DNA of 64,000 nt from Paragyromitra xinjiangensis (Eukaryota; Ascomycota; Pezizomycetes; Pezizales; Discinaceae). Below the pieces are notes generated by a model. The model was not told the DNA's origin. It saw only the letters and a list, made by a program, of their open reading frames with translations, and made no database searches. The stretch spans positions 1,736,001 to 1,800,000 of the forward strand of contig JBCAMK010000015.1 in assembly GCA_038503065.1 (NCBI GenBank), written 5' to 3'. Shown in pieces: positions 30,947 to 44,700 of the stretch; the stretch's first letter is position 1; each line of letters opens with the position of its first letter. A program made the position numbers and the translations under genes.

Positions 30947-32471
30947 CTACATCAAGTACAAGGAACCAATATATTGCAAGGAAGGCCCACCTGACAATCC
31001 CATATCTGCCCCGAATTGCGATTGCATCAGTTCTTCGCCCCAAACCATGCCCATGGGCGGTTGATATCCAAGTGCTTCTTTGCCTATAGCCAGAGCCATC
31101 ATAGCGGGCATAACAGGGAGCTCCGAGACACTGGGACGTGTATCATCTTCTCCCTCAGCTGCGATCAGTGTTTGGACGATATTTGTCGCCGCAAATTGAC
31201 CCATTATTAAAGCGGATCCAACACGTTTAATTCCGGACCAGGCAGTAATATCTCCAACAGCAAAGTGTGATGGACTACCCGTTGTATCTGATAAGAATCC
31301 CATCCTGCCTGCAGTTAGATATTGGCTAACGGTAAGTTTTTTATACGTGGGTAATGATACTTACGTATTTGACACTCTAACATAGCCATCTTCATCTAGT
31401 ACAGCTCGAGGCAAAAACTCAGTCCTCGGAGAATGCTTTGCAGTGGAGTATATGACTTTCCCGGCAGTCATTTCTCCTCCAGTAGAAAAGGCAACTTTGA
31501 ACATATCGTTGCCCATCTTTTCATCACTAATAACTCGCGTATTGAGAAGCACATCCACACCTGCCTGTTGTAATAGATCCAAAGCCTTTTTCTTGAAATC
31601 TTCCGGAAGAGGCTCCGAAGATAGAAGCTCTGCCCTTGAATGGACAAGTGTGACCTTCTTCGCAGGAAATATTGATTTTACTTCGGCCGCCACCTCAACC
31701 CCAACAGCTCCTAGTTTCAAAGTATCAGTCAAACCCATAGAACCAGTCTTCACAAGATAATATACGACAAACTTACCACCCCCTATGACCACAATACTTC
31801 CATCTGTGTTCTCTATGCTTTCAATGTGTTCCTTGGCATCCTGCATGTATGTCTTTTTGTCTAAGGCTCTCGGAACAATAGGCCAAACCCTCCGGGAACC
31901 CGTAGCGACGACAAGGTAGTCGTATCCCACACTGGCTTCTTCATTTTGTGACAAAATGTTCTTGAAGGTAACAGACTTCTTCCCAATATCTACACCTGTT
32001 GCAGTGCCTCTCAGAATGCGAACGTTCGGACGCTTCAATGCTGGAATATCATCGAATTTCTTCCACGCTTTCCCGACAAAGCCCTTTGCCGTATGCGCAA
32101 GTGGGGCACCCATTGTATGGACTTAATCGTGATAGTATGTTAGTAACCTTGTTTATCCAGAGTGGAAATGATAATAACTTACATATTCCATCCTTCTCAT
32201 CCAGCAACGTTATGAGTGGTGTTATCTTTGGGGCCTTTACTTCTGGCAGAGGTAGCGGGCATCGAAGCTGTGGCTTCCCGTCACAGAGATTCAATAAATT
32301 CGTAGCCGTTGCAAGACCACCATAGGCTGCCCCGATGATAAGAATTCGGGGAGAATACGATGAGGGGGCGTTGACCAGAGACATTCTTCGGACGAAATGG
32401 CTGAGAGTTGAAGAACCCTGGAGGTATTTGAAAGATTTACGTGACGACTTTAGAAAGGAGTTCTGAAGCAT
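30947..32471 (-). CDS. AIF/AMID-like FAD- and NAD(P)H-dependent oxidoreductase
   Basis: Exons on the minus strand: 32183-32471, 31777-32121, 31365-31710, 30947-31304; 445 residues. The first 35 residues are Ser/Lys/Arg-rich and may be a mitochondrial presequence. FAD binding begins at ILIIGAAYGGLATATNLL, where the second Gly of the usual GxGxxG is Ala. The NAD(P)H Rossmann motif VVIGGGAVGVEVAAEV is formed across a splice junction. HFAVGDITAW is the C-terminal FAD-contacting ATG/GD motif. The family includes fungal AMID/Aif-like proteins and NDH-2 relatives, which pass electrons from NAD(P)H to quinones or act in apoptosis-like death. Which one applies is not decided by sequence. The second intron (31711-31776, 66 nt) has no stop in frame, so a naive ORF call reads through it and breaks the motif. 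Confidence 0.88.
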
Positions 32472-35400
32472 TGCGGTGTTTTGATATACGATATTCTAGG
32501 GGGAGTATGCTGCCTTTTGAAGAATCTGATAAGAGTCAGGTTGACTCGGCTGGGCATACACATCGGATCTGATAAGGCGCCAACACGGAACACCGGCAAC
32601 AACAAACTGATTACTACTCATCGAATCCGCGGAAATCACCTCACTTTCGGAATGGAGAGACCCCGATGCTTGAAAATCTTCCGGTTTATTCGTATAATAG
32701 GGTTTAGGGTTCTATGGCTACCGGAATATTCCCAAGACTATTACCAACACTAGCAGAGTCGTGCCGGTCGGGTCAACATACCATTTGTGGTTCACATGGA
32801 ACAGGCCTGCTTCAATCCGGAGGCATGGCACTAATCTGTACCTTCAATTATGATTTGCTAATAATGAAGTTGACGGCTTAGAGAGTAGATGGGTCTAATT
32901 ACTATCAATTCACTAATACCATAGAAAACTCTAGGTTTCTCGGCGTACATTCCTGATCCTTTCTTTAGCTTTAGCTAAACTTAGTGTCGTTATTCTATAT
33001 CTCTAAACAAGTATACATAAAGCATAAATCGATGATTTCATTAGGACTCAGTGGTTACGAGAATAGGAAAGTTAAAAAGCCATCTCCATCAGGATTTAGT
33101 ATCCAGAATCTGTGATCAGATACTGTAAAGATTAATTCAAGAAGGAATTTCCCATGTAGGATTTTATAGAGGTATCAACCCTTGAGCCTGATTGGGTATA
33201 AATAGTTGGAGGTGGCCATTGTTTGGGCTTTCATCCCGAATCCTCTCACAAGATTAAGACTTCAAACTTCAAGAGGCGCCCTCGCGCTAATTGGATGATC
33301 TTCAGGGAATTTTAGAGTACATAAAATCAAGCAGATGCCCCCCTTCCATTATAATTAACACTAAGCCATCCACACAAAGAGATTTCTAAAAGCCGTACCT
33401 TCTACTCCAAAAAGTAGTCTTATCGCCTATGCACTCACACCCGCAAGGCTCGTAAATCCTTCCAACAATGAGACGTTCGCTGCCATCCCAAACACGTTTC
33501 CCATATACTTTGACCACCCCTTCAGGCACCACTACAGGAATACATGGATACACGAGTGTTTCGTAGCAACCAGTTAAAGTTCATGGATCCTAATACCAGC
33601 AATTCTGCCCATGAACTAGCCCATCTTATGGCAACTGACGACCCTTTGTTGATAGACAATCCCTCTAGCAAACCCGGCTCATGGGTTACGCTGAGATTAA
33701 ACGCTTTTCGCGAATCTAGAGTCCGATACTATAAATATCGCATTCCACAGGAAAGAGGTAATATGTTTTCTTGTCTCTGTTTACACCCCAACATCAAAGA
33801 TCGTGGGGCATCCGTCCTTCCCCACAAATGTAAAGCAAAAGCTAGAACCCTTGATTTCACCAAAGAAACTCTGCACTAAAGTTTCACTCCTATGTGCCCC
33901 GCCCTTTTCGGCAGTAAAATTATTGAATGTCACACGGCAGTATCTAGCACAGACCACAAATTCAGAATCAAATACTCAAAACTCCTGCCTCCTCCCCCAT
34001 GTTTCATGACCCTCATTCTCCTCATCTTTTCCCTTCCTTTCTGCCACCCGTCACAAGCTCTTTACCTAATAGAGAGCCAATATAAACCACATACGTACAC
34101 CCGTTTCAAATACCTAAGCCACGCTCTCGTCATAAAGCATCACTCGTACTACCATTCCGTTTCGATTGTAACCTAGAACCGGGCGAACTCGGAACAAACA
34201 ACCTTCAGGTAATCTATTACGATACCCAACTTTTATAGATTACAGTCATTCTTTCCCAAACACATGATATCACCCCCCATGCATGTCCCAACCTCCCACC
34301 CGGAGCTAGCAGTCTTCCGACTTCCATGCCGGTTCCGAATAAAATGAGACAGAGTCGCAAGTAAACATCTTTCACACCCATTCAACCTCACTCAATTGCC
34401 TGAAACAGTGAGGTTGCCTCGTATCGTCAGGCTTCCCTGTTCTTTATCCATTCGATCATACCGTCCCCGGATCCCCATTCATACACTAAAGCGAAAACGA
34501 CGTCGACAACTTGCGTGCTCCCCTCCACTCGCTTACTTATTCCGTGTTGGAGCTTTCCTGTTACTAAATCTTATAGTACTCGTCGATTGTGGCAGCCCAG
34601 CCAATGGCTTATCGCCAGACAACTAATGATACCATCGTTCCACAGTGTTCTCGTCAACTCTCTCTTAATGCTCTGTGCTCTTTTTTAGCGGCAACTCGCC
34701 CCATTGGACCTTTAGTCATTTAACTAAAAATGAAAAAAATGAATGTGTACGCTAATTACGGATTCCTTTTGGGTAACCATACTCTTCAAGTTAACAGTGC
34801 TTAACAAATAGTTGAAACTTGAATTTTCCCAAATAGTGAGAAGCCCTGTCGTGCACGCACACTAGTGGCAGTTTTTAATCACCATATCCCATGCACCATT
34901 ATCAGAATAGCTGTCTTAATCGGGAATCTAGAAGCGTTAACCTGTTCCCGACCTGTAGCGTCCCAAGAAAATTTCGATCGATGTAACGGGGAAGCGTCTG
35001 TGAATGATTGTCGCAGGCACACGCAGGCCGGCGCCACATCATACACGTGAAAAATTTACCGGCCAAGCGAGCTGATTACTCGCGCATAGACCTGATAATC
35101 ATCGTAATATCTCAAATATGATAGTATCGAGAGGGAACGCAATATTTCCCTGCCCAGCAAGTTCCCTGCTTTATGAGGTCTGGGTGTCTAATTGGTGAAG
35201 AAGTAGCGCCTCTTGTCTCATGGACTTGGATTCCTCCTGTCAAGACATTCAAGACCCACTAAGCGCGGAGATCCTTTGGTAGAAAGCATACGATTATTGA
35301 ACAGTGGAAGAACCGTAAGTACGCACATACCTAATGAGCGATCGTTTTTGATATCTGCCGCAGCATTCCCAAAGCACCACCTTGGTAAATTTACAGTGAC

Positions 35401-37071
35401 ACAGATAATTCAAACAAGCCCTGACAGCGAAGATCTTGGCGATCTGCTGCTGGTCAACCGACTCCTGGAAGAAGCGACGCTGCCTGAGGTAGAAGGTCTC
35501 CGAACTGTCAGTTTCTAAGCCCTGACCGACGCGTGTCCATTCACCTCAGTACAGCTTACATGCGATCAACATTCGCAATGCGTACGCAAAGTGTCCACAA
35601 CTGGTGATATCTCCTTACTTTTCTCATCAACCTCATCTCAACAGATTCCGAGATTTGTTGACAACGCCCGTACATATCATCTTTGCATCCGGACATCTCA
35701 AACAAAGTCACACTGCAAAAGCAAATATATGTGAGTATCACGATAACTAAGTGCATTCCAAGTTCTAGAATGGTCCTTTCTGTCTTGAAGTGTGCTACAT
35801 CGGCTGTTGGAGCTCACCCAATTGATTGTAATTGAGCTTTTGGTTATCCTTAGCGCCGAGACTCGACCGTCCCACGCTATGGTAATCACTATCGTTATAA
35901 ATTAGAAACCTGTACCTTCATATAAGGTATTATTGCCCGTAACATTTCTAGGAATCGTGAACGCATTAGAGATTCGGTCAGTGCTGCAAGGAATCTGCAT
36001 GGTTGCTTAGCGTATGCTGTCATCGCACCAAAGGAAAACTCCCCACAGTGTCTCTTCTATCATGCCCAAAAAACGTGTGAGCACAGGCATGCTCTGGACA
36101 CCCAACTACCACTATCAAACTCGTGATAGGGCTCGCTATGATGGTAGTACATGACCATAAGACTAAGTGAGCTGGTGCCGCCGTTACTAGTATACTATCG
36201 ATTTCCTTTTGTCGAAGTTTCAGGTCTCTAGCCCCTCCTCTGATATGCATTCTCGGCACAATGAAGGAGCCTTTACCTCTTCGATTGAGGTCCCTGAAAA
36301 TTTCGATCTTATCGAAATGACGGGCTGCACCTCCACAAAATAAATCCGAGCCGTGTCGCGAAGATAGAGTACATACAAAGTACTACTGCATTTTGAATCC
36401 CCGGCGGCACTGAAGTGTCCCAGGTTCGAAGCACTTTACGGTTCAATTTGATGCACACACATGCGAAAAAAGAAAAACACTACTACTCTGTCTGCAAGTG
36501 ATCCAACAACGTTGAAGCGGTCTGTCTGTAGCATGGGTGCTTTGCCCAGCACCATTCAGTGCGACAAGGATCGTTATGATGCTAACTCGCAGTAGTAACT
36601 AGTTCTAAAGTCTCCCCACAGCACCGGTGGGTCCATAGCAGTAACCTGCCAAGAGTAATATTGCGCACGCTCTTCAACCTGGTGCTGTATCAGGACTGAT
36701 TTCCTTTTCTGTCTACCCCAGAAGGTAAACCCTGGGCCTCGTCCTACCCCGCCATTTCTCCACACGCGATTTTGTTGGTTCGGGTTTCCATGAGACATGC
36801 AGATAGCATAGACGAACTAATCTGCCGTCCTGACCGGGATAGGCAAAGCCATATAATCGAGTGGCCACCTTCAGCAGGCCGTAGCAAAGAAGACAATAAT
36901 ATAAACCCCCGTCCTGTTCTTCCGGATTCTCAGTCATTAGCAGCTGTGCGGCAAGGCAAGCAAAGCTTAGCACTTCTTTACCCATAAAACCCTTTACCCT
37001 CCCATCACTTTCAAAGATATCCACATATCAAAGATTCTCACAACTCCCACCATCACATTCCATCCTCCACG
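32472..37071. other. 4.6-kb gene-poor region
   Basis: No gene is supported. A TATAAATAG at 33197-33205 stands before leader-like sequence but no credible ORF follows. A frame near 35213-35518 contains an intron-like GTAAGT...CGCAG (35312-35362) flanked by open sequence (ESIRLLNSGRT, then KHHLGKFTVTQIIQTS) and may be a gene relic. A telomere-like AGGGTTTAGGGTT lies at 32698-32711. Confidence 0.4.
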
Positions 37072-37408
37072 ATGTCAGATCGAGAATACAGCTCGGAGGC
37101 ACGGAAGAATAATGATCCGCCAATCAGTCAAGTAGGAAGCGTAGGATCTAGCAGTTCAGCTCCGCCTCCTGGCTCATCTCCTCCAGGTCTTCACGTATGT
37201 TCTCCATTGATCTTTTGTCGATGCTCAAGAAACTAATAGCAATTGACGGTTTAGTTCACACACCACCCAGTCCCAGCTCCGGTGGAAGTCAAACGATCAC
37301 CGATGAAGAAATTGTACTCGAGTCCCAATTTAATTCCCCTGCATTGCCAACATAAACTAACGATGTGTCGATAGCGTTCGATGGCTGAAGTACGGACCCA
37401 TCGATTGA
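37072..37408 (+). CDS. Small hypothetical protein, three exons, 71 residues
   Basis: Exons 37072-37194, 37255-37313 and 37375-37408. The start MSDREYSSEARKNNDPP follows a pyrimidine-rich leader (CACATTCCATCCTCCACG) and an AATATAAA box about 170 bp upstream. Intron 1 is GTATGT...TTTAG. Intron 2 is GTACTC...ACTAAC...GATAG. The middle is Ser/Pro/Gly-rich (SSSSAPPPGSSPPG) and the C-terminus is basic-aromatic (SPMKKFVRWLKYGPID). No known domain. The splice signals are good but the model rests on them alone. Reading through intron 2 gives an alternative tail. Confidence 0.42.
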
Positions 37409-40400
37409 GGGATATCAATTTGCGAGCCGGCTTAATACCACCCACTTCATCGGCTATGTTTTTTGTTTCTCTTTTTTTTTTTTTTTAAAATTGGAATTAG
37501 GAATCGGAGGATGGGGGTTTGCGCTACTTTGGAGTCAATTTGTCATTCACGATGAGGCGTAATTAGTTCTGTTCTATTTCATGTATGTACGATAGTAGCG
37601 ATTAATGATGTCCCTTTTGAGAAATTACCAAAAAATCTCGACTCATTACCGAATCGCTGTCCACAAACCCGTTTTTTTTGTTCCCCTTTCGCTTGCACAG
37701 AGCCATGCGAGAACCAGGATGTTTCGGTTCATCTTGGTGGAATTAGGCAGAAATTCCGCCCTTGCACACGTTTCCCTTCGCGTGGGAAGGTGAGAAGCTT
37801 GTGATAAACGGTTTTGGGGGTGTGGATGAGCGAGGATCAAGGATCAAGAGGATATTAATGCGTATTGGATATCATAAAAGCCGGTGCCGACCGGTCATCG
37901 CTTCGAGTAGTAACTAATTATCGTTTTTTTCCTTTCTCTTCTCTTTCTTTCCCCACAAATCGCTTCAGCCCGTTCGCTTAGTATCTTGAAGCTGTAGAGT
38001 CCCGGTATAGGGTAGGGTAGGGTAGGACCGTAGAGGGAGTCCTTTGATTAGGAATGTGGGTCCCATACCCCGCCCTGTGACAGTGGATCTCTGTAGGAAG
38101 TACATGTAGAGTAGTTGAGACTTCCACACCACTCCAGAGGGAGAAATCAGGTCTGCCACCTGATGCAGTCGTGTGATTTTGGACACGAATGCCAGAGACC
38201 GTGCAGAGCAGAGTCCAGTCAGTAGGAGGCTTGAGCTTCGATCTCGAGATTCACGTTTCTATGTATCGTGTAGCTGATGAAACACCGGTTGATGTGCCAT
38301 GATTCATTCCCCACATATAGGACCACTAATTAGGTAAGGATACAAGCTGAGTGCCACGATAACGTATTCATTTCTGCCGTATATATTTGGTTCATCTCGT
38401 TTGCTGTTCAAAGACATATGTAGATTGCTCTCGCTGTTTCAAATTTTAGATTGTCTTTATCATGTGGTCGGCTCGCAATATCTTTTCTCCCTGATGTGGC
38501 GGAAGCCACGCCGTTTGATGAGCTGCATACGCCTCCACGCTCTACTGACCTTTTTTATTTTTATTCTAGGACTGTGAACGCCTCGGTGATCTGATCTGTC
38601 GATTCCAGCTTGCGCAGGTGTTCGAAGTCTGACGTTCAATGTGGCCAATCCGAGCCATGGGGTGGTACATACAGGGACAGGTTGTCTTTGGTTGGAATTA
38701 TACGCATCATCAAAAGCAATACAAGACATCTGCGGGACATCAGGTACATACATGGGCTTTCTACTTCCAAGTCCTGATGGCGCTCCAATCAGGTTACTTA
38801 TTCTAGTCACGGAACTATATCAGGTTTTTTTACAGTATGGTAAAAACGTGTAGCCCCTACCAATGCTTACTGACGTTGCTGTCAAAAAGATCGGCAGGTC
38901 AATATAGGTACCTGCAAATGAAAACCCCATACGAAAAACGCGATCGAATATCGGGTTCTGTAGATCGAACAAGGGCGACAAACAAACAGGGTACCGATTC
39001 CAGATTTCTGGTACTCGAGAAATGGTTTATGGGGATCTTTGGCGTTTTTCCCCACGACGCAATCAATTCGGTCGGGCAATAGGGCCGCAGACCCTAGATC
39101 CGCCTCGTCACCTTTGCGTGTCAACGAGCGCGATACATTCTCCAACGTGATTCTTCCAGAGCTAGTACTTGGGTGTACACCGGAATCGCCGGAAAATCTT
39201 GGATATGCGGTCCGTGACTGGTTTTACGACTAAGTGAACTTCGGAAAAATTAGATGTATGTATCACGATGGCTACGGTTGACGGAGGTGTGGGGCCTTGG
39301 AGATATGGTAATATATATATATCAAGTATAATAAGCACTAGATCATCACGTTCCCACAGAAGTGTATAACTGTTGGTCACGCGTAAATAAAGATGCACCT
39401 CCAACCACAGAAGGTAGTTCATGCATAATCACTCGAAGAAGAGCGATCTCGCCGATTTACTCTACCTTCTCCTCAGTGCATCTACCGAATACCTCGACCG
39501 TGGCAGGAACAAGGCATTGGGACCACAATTTAATGCAAACCGTAATTTGTAGCACAGCGCTGAGGCAGTGTCCAGAAAGTGAAATCAGAAAAGGGAAAAA
39601 AAACCACACCCACCCCCGGCCGAACTCCGAGTGACAGGTAGATATAACCGGCAATGCCGAGGATCGAATAGGGACGAGAAGGGTTAAAAGGCGACCCGGG
39701 TAACGGAAAACACGGCAAATGGGGAGTCTAGAATCTGTTCCTTCCATTCTTCGGAGGCCCTGGTTTTTCCGGTGGACTGGTCAAACGCGCGTTTGTCTCT
39801 TCAGCGGCAGTTGCTCGCGCTGGACAAGGGTCTCAAATAGTAATCCCCTGCCCGATAGCTTCTCGGGAGTGCCAGTATCTATTGGCTTTGACTCGCAATC
39901 ATCTCCCTGTCTAGAAGATACAGAGACGAGACGCTTCAACTTCCCAAGGATCTTCCCCGAGTCGGGGGCTGTACCATCTTCAGACCCCTGAGCCGAGCAC
40001 ATTCCGCTCGATTCCGTCGACGGCAGTCTTCGGTATCACTGATAGATGCATTCCCCAGAGACATGCGATGCGGGGTAAACAGTGAGAGATATGGCGCATT
40101 ACATACAGCCAAGGTTGACCGAGGCATGTAGCGAGCTGGGTTTCGGAGTTGAGTCTTGGCGCACCGTGTCTCAGGCTCGGATCACCGACATGTTCATTCA
40201 ACATGTTGTGATGTTATCATGTTAACCAGATTACAGCTCGTCTTGTCTCGGCACGCGAATAGCCCGGTTCTCGCTGCTGGCACCCCAGTCAAGATGCATC
40301 ATAAGGAAATCGCTTGTCGCCGCGGGATATCGTGTATCGGTTAGATAGGGCAGGATGAGATGAGCTCGAGCCCAAATACAATATGCTATGCAGAGGCGTT

Positions 40401-41410
40401 GGAGAACCAGGGAAGATGGCTGTTTCTCCCAAACAACGTGGCACTGGTGGAAGACAAGCAATACGGGCATTAATTGCTCAGGATCAGCCCTGTGAGAGCC
40501 AGGTACTAGCTCGTCCGAGGTGAACGTAAAGAGAAGAGTTAAGCCACGAGCTGAAAGCTGAACACCAAGCTGTAGCAGAGAACTGCCTGCAAACCTCTCG
40601 TCGTGAGAATAAGGTTGAAGAGAATCGCCACAATTCACTCGGAAATCGTGCCGAATGAAACCGGAGATTTTTCTCTGGCTGTGCCATTTCTTGCGTGGAT
40701 GTATTCGGATGGTGATCATAAAATCAACTCTCGAGCTTAACGTCTCCCCTGTAGCCCTACGAAACGAGGTTAAACAGTTGATTCCTCCTCTATCCCCAGC
40801 CAAGCGAAAGCGGAAGGTGTGGAAAGGGGAAAGCACGCGGACGCAGCAGGGGCTGCTGGTCTCTCGGGCGAGAGTCAGTCACGACGACGGGATTACATCA
40901 TTGGGATCAGGGGATAAAAAGCGAGCGAGAGACGTCGAGGAAACACCTTTGACAATTGAGGGCTGATTATCACCAACGTGAAGTGAGGCAAGGGAGATCA
41001 TGACACCAGCAGTTCTCACCATCTCCACTACGAAACAGTTGAAACGCCAACGAGCAAACAAGCCAACGCCGAAAAAATATTGGTATCCAAACGCGGTAAT
41101 ATTAGGTATTTCCGCACCCGTTCCCTCAAGACTTCATCCAAGACAACATACAAATACGCGTACAGTAGTAAACAGGAAGCGAAAAAAAAAAAAAAATCAT
41201 CCACCTATCTACCCTCAACAACCATGCACACTGAGAAAGATTAAATTAAATTCCACCTCAACATTCATGGAAACCCGATGAAAAACTCAGAAATACCTCC
41301 TTCCCACACAAAGAAAAGAACACCTTCCACCCCGGATCAACAGCAAGTCGGGCAACATGGTTCGCTCACAGATACGACTGGAGGTGGTCGTTTGTCGTCA
41401 GAGGGATCGA
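37409..41410. other. 4-kb gene-poor region
   Basis: Contains mononucleotide runs (T near 37470), GTAGGGTAGGGTAGG near 38010, and a TA dinucleotide run near 39310. A 201-codon minus-strand frame (40231-40836) is the longest open frame but has no recognisable domain, no leader or intron signals and mixed codon use, so it is not called as a gene. Confidence 0.45.
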
Positions 41411-41718
41411 TTAAACTTTCTTTGGTGTCAAACCAAGCTTCTTGTAGATGGCCTTCTTTCTGTTTGTTCGAAAGATGTCAGCAAGAGTCCATCCATCGCA
41501 CCATGCTAGGAGATAGGATATCGTACATTTTGTCGACTACACCATGCTTCTTAGCAAGGTCCACGAGCTTCTGGTCATTGGTCTGGGCCTAGTTGGAAGA
41601 CTAATCAGCATCACAGAGATTTGCGAACGGGATCGCTCGGAGCGAAACATACAGGGGGAGCAGCAGCAGGAGCGGCAGTCGTTTCAGTGGTAACAGGTTG
41701 GGTAGCGGTAGCAGACAT
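41411..41718 (-). CDS. Small conserved-looking basic protein, three exons, 58 residues
   Basis: Minus-strand exons 41653-41718, 41527-41588 and 41411-41459. The protein starts MSATATQPVTTETTAAPAAA (a Thr/Ala/Pro tail), continues NDQKLVDLAKKHGVVDKIKK, and ends YKKLGLTPKKV. The second half is a Lys-rich amphipathic helix. Introns are 64 and 67 nt with GTATGT and GTACGA donors and CAACTAG and AAACAG acceptors. Each junction keeps one frame, and the codons use preferred C/G-ending forms. The upstream region is pyrimidine-rich on the coding strand, as in highly expressed fungal genes. Function unknown; no family name is claimed. All exons are too short for a simple ORF scan, so this gene is easily missed. 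Confidence 0.7.
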
Positions 41719-44700
41719 GATGATGCTGGTGGATGAGATTGATTTTTAAAGTTTAAAAAGAATTAAGAGGATGAGTAGGTATGGCAGTCGAGTCAAAGGA
41801 GTGAAGACGAAGCGAAGTTGGACAACGAAGAGAGAGAGGGGTGGAGGGAAAGAGGAGATGCTTGCCAGAAGTCAGGATATATAAAGGATAGCAGCGAGAA
41901 AGAAAGGGGGGGAGTGGTTTGGCTACAGGGCTAGACGGGGAAGGGGGAGGGATGGAGCGAGTGAGTGGAATCAGAGGTGAGTCGTCCGCTCGGAAACGTT
42001 GCACGGCCTGAGCACGAGGGTGCCTGGGAATCGAAATTGGCGACAGGACAGGGTCGAAAAAAGATAGTGGGGAGAGAGAATCTAAGAAAACAAAAGAAAA
42101 CAAAGAAGCCTACCACCGTGTCCACTGACTGTCCTGTCCTGTCCACTGCCCACCACCACCAACAGCAAAATAGTCTAGCCACACCTCAAATTTCTGTATC
42201 GCTGGAGTGCATACGAGCGAGCGGTCTTATCGGTTGCTAGCATCAACTCCACTCCCTCCCTCAGTCTCCCCCCCCCCCCATTAGTGATTAGGCCTGCACC
42301 TCTGGCTTCCAAGGTGGTGAGATTTTCTCATTGCCAATAATCTCCAAGGCTGACCAAAGAGCCCACTCATCACCCGCCCATCTCCCCACCCTTCCTCCTG
42401 GCCCATCTCTCTTCGCGTGCCTCTCACGGTATCTCTGCAAACAGAACCCCTCGTTTGCTGTTGGCGGTTGACTTTTGATACTGGGCTTGTTTAGACTTCC
42501 CGCCCACTCGCTTGATTAGCCACTTTCCCTAAAGCGAGTCAGCTACCTTTCGTCGGAGGGCGACACTGCCGCGGGGGCGCAGTGCGGAAATCATGTGCAC
42601 GGACTTGGAGCTATCCCTTGTTTCGTGTAACGTCCTTAATGTCCCGTGATATTCTGCACCTTCTGACCTATCAGTCGTCAGAGGTTCGTGAAGTGTATCT
42701 TGTGCTGGATGACGGTCTACTATTGAGATGGGAGGATAGACGCCAAAAATCTCGAGGGGCTATATTTCAGGGTAGGGGAGGAGGGCCTCTCTGCTGTGGA
42801 GGGGTTGTGTGTACAGTCTGATACAAAACAGCGCTCAGAAAAATAAACGAGCATGAAACTTCAAGGTACGGGGGGGGAAGATTTCAAAAATCAAGCTTAA
42901 TTTTGCGTGATGATGGCGGCTCGGGTGCTGCTGCATTCGAGAAGGAAAAGCTTCTTCATTTGCTCTTCCTTGTGGCCCTCATTGATACGGCGGCAGGAAA
43001 GACATGAAGCGATGCGCGTAGCCGTGCATAGGCATAGGCATATCCGAAATTGCTTCATGCATCCCCTAACCCTGATCTGCGCGTACTGTTCCCGTACCGG
43101 CAACGGTTCTGGAGAGAACGCAGGGTCGTGGCTGTGCATACGAAAAGAAAGACCCAGGGTCTCGGGATCCAACCTCTTTTCTTCTCGTCTCAGACCGCGG
43201 ACGGACATGTCGGCGTCTTGACAAATTTGGTGGAGATTAGGATGTGCAGGAACGAACGCTTCAGATTGCTCGTTTGGATTCGCAGGTTGGGTTTGATACA
43301 CTGCCGAACAACGATTGCCCAGTGAGCGATGCCGGTTGTTGGTAGGTAAGGGGTTGTTAGAGATTAAGGGTAAATGAAATATGGTGACACCATTCTCGCG
43401 CGATTGAGACATTCTGGATTACGGAAGAGTAACTTGAGCCATCGTGAGGAGGAAGCTACATGAGTTACGATGAGGATATCGTTGTTTCCTGCCATGTTTG
43501 GATATTGACGGAAAGGGTCGGGAAATCACGGTTACATCTGTCTTGTGGTAAACTGGCTAAAGGGGAATGTTGATATCTTGCGGGGTTTTGTTTCTATATT
43601 TGTTTCACAGCTGCTTGATGCTCACCAGATATTCAGCTTGAAAATACACAGTTTTATCAGTCGTTTGCTATCAAACCTACACGTGATGAGTCCGACCGAG
43701 AAACATCCTGTTTGAACAAACATTTTTCCGCTTCGGCTGGTTCTCGTTTCGAGAATATTCGTGGGACAAAACAAAACTCCCCCTGTCCGTTGGAATCGTT
43801 CGGGTGATCTACCGATATCATAAAATCAGTAAACACCATCAGAGCCAAGATTCATGCAGCAGATGCTGTGTAGGGCTGAAGCAATCCAAACTTCCGTGGC
43901 TTTTAGGCAAGAAAGACCGGAGGGCCTTCCGAATATCAAGATGTGGGCGCGAGCGGGATCGGACGAATTTACCCCGAGAGCCGACAAGTAAACCGTGGAT
44001 TTGGGTGTTGGATCCCATCATCCCATAAGGACAGACGTCTTCCCGGATCACCACGCGAAATAGACTGCCTTTTCCGACGACCGATGCTTTGGAACCGTCA
44101 AAGTGTCTGCGACGGAGCTGACCCGAACGGATAGTGATGCAGTAGTCAGTACTTCATCTATCGTGGCCGGGACTTCCTGGTTATCTGCAGTGCTAATGCG
44201 GAGAATATGCGATAGAGCTTTCGGGATAGCTGAGTCCTGACTTCTGAGGTTTCTACCTTGTCTACGATGACCCTGTTGATAAGGTTAGTAGCGCCTAAGG
44301 AATATATTCAAGCACTAGCAGTGGTACTCTATTTCTTCAAGCGTATGTTCGATAGGGGATGAAGGAGATTTATACTCGCATAATAGGGAAGGGGGATCAG
44401 CACCAAATCGGTCGAAGGGGGATCAGGGCCTAAAAATGAGATATAGTACTGATGGCGGTGGGTCCAGTAGGAAGGTTCTAGTCTGGGTCTCTTCCTTGTA
44501 GGAAATAATAATAATAATATCAGTGCTGATGGTGTTTTGCGTGGTGATGGATCCATAGGCTGTCACTCGGAGAATCTAGGAGAGAGCCTCCAACAAGCGC
44601 AGCCGCCGTCACGACCTCTTCCCTTGATCGTCGTCCCACTCCCCACTAACTTACCCCACCACCACTCATCATAGTATCTGCAAGGGTCTCTATGATAGTC

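Noticed and set aside
577..33345. Shared GTAC-AAAATCAAGCAG string at about 577 and 33318
   Set aside because: Only about 15-20 bases match with an indel, and flanks do not extend. It may be coincidence.
33544..33879. 111-codon plus-strand ORF
   Set aside because: No recognised motif, no conserved composition, and no leader or intron signals.
40231..40836. 201-codon minus-strand ORF
   Set aside because: Long for chance, but no domain, no splice context and erratic composition. Left as unproven; a homologue would change this.
42897..43412. 171-codon minus-strand ORF
   Set aside because: Cys/Arg-rich peptide with no pattern. The region reads like noncoding sequence on both strands.
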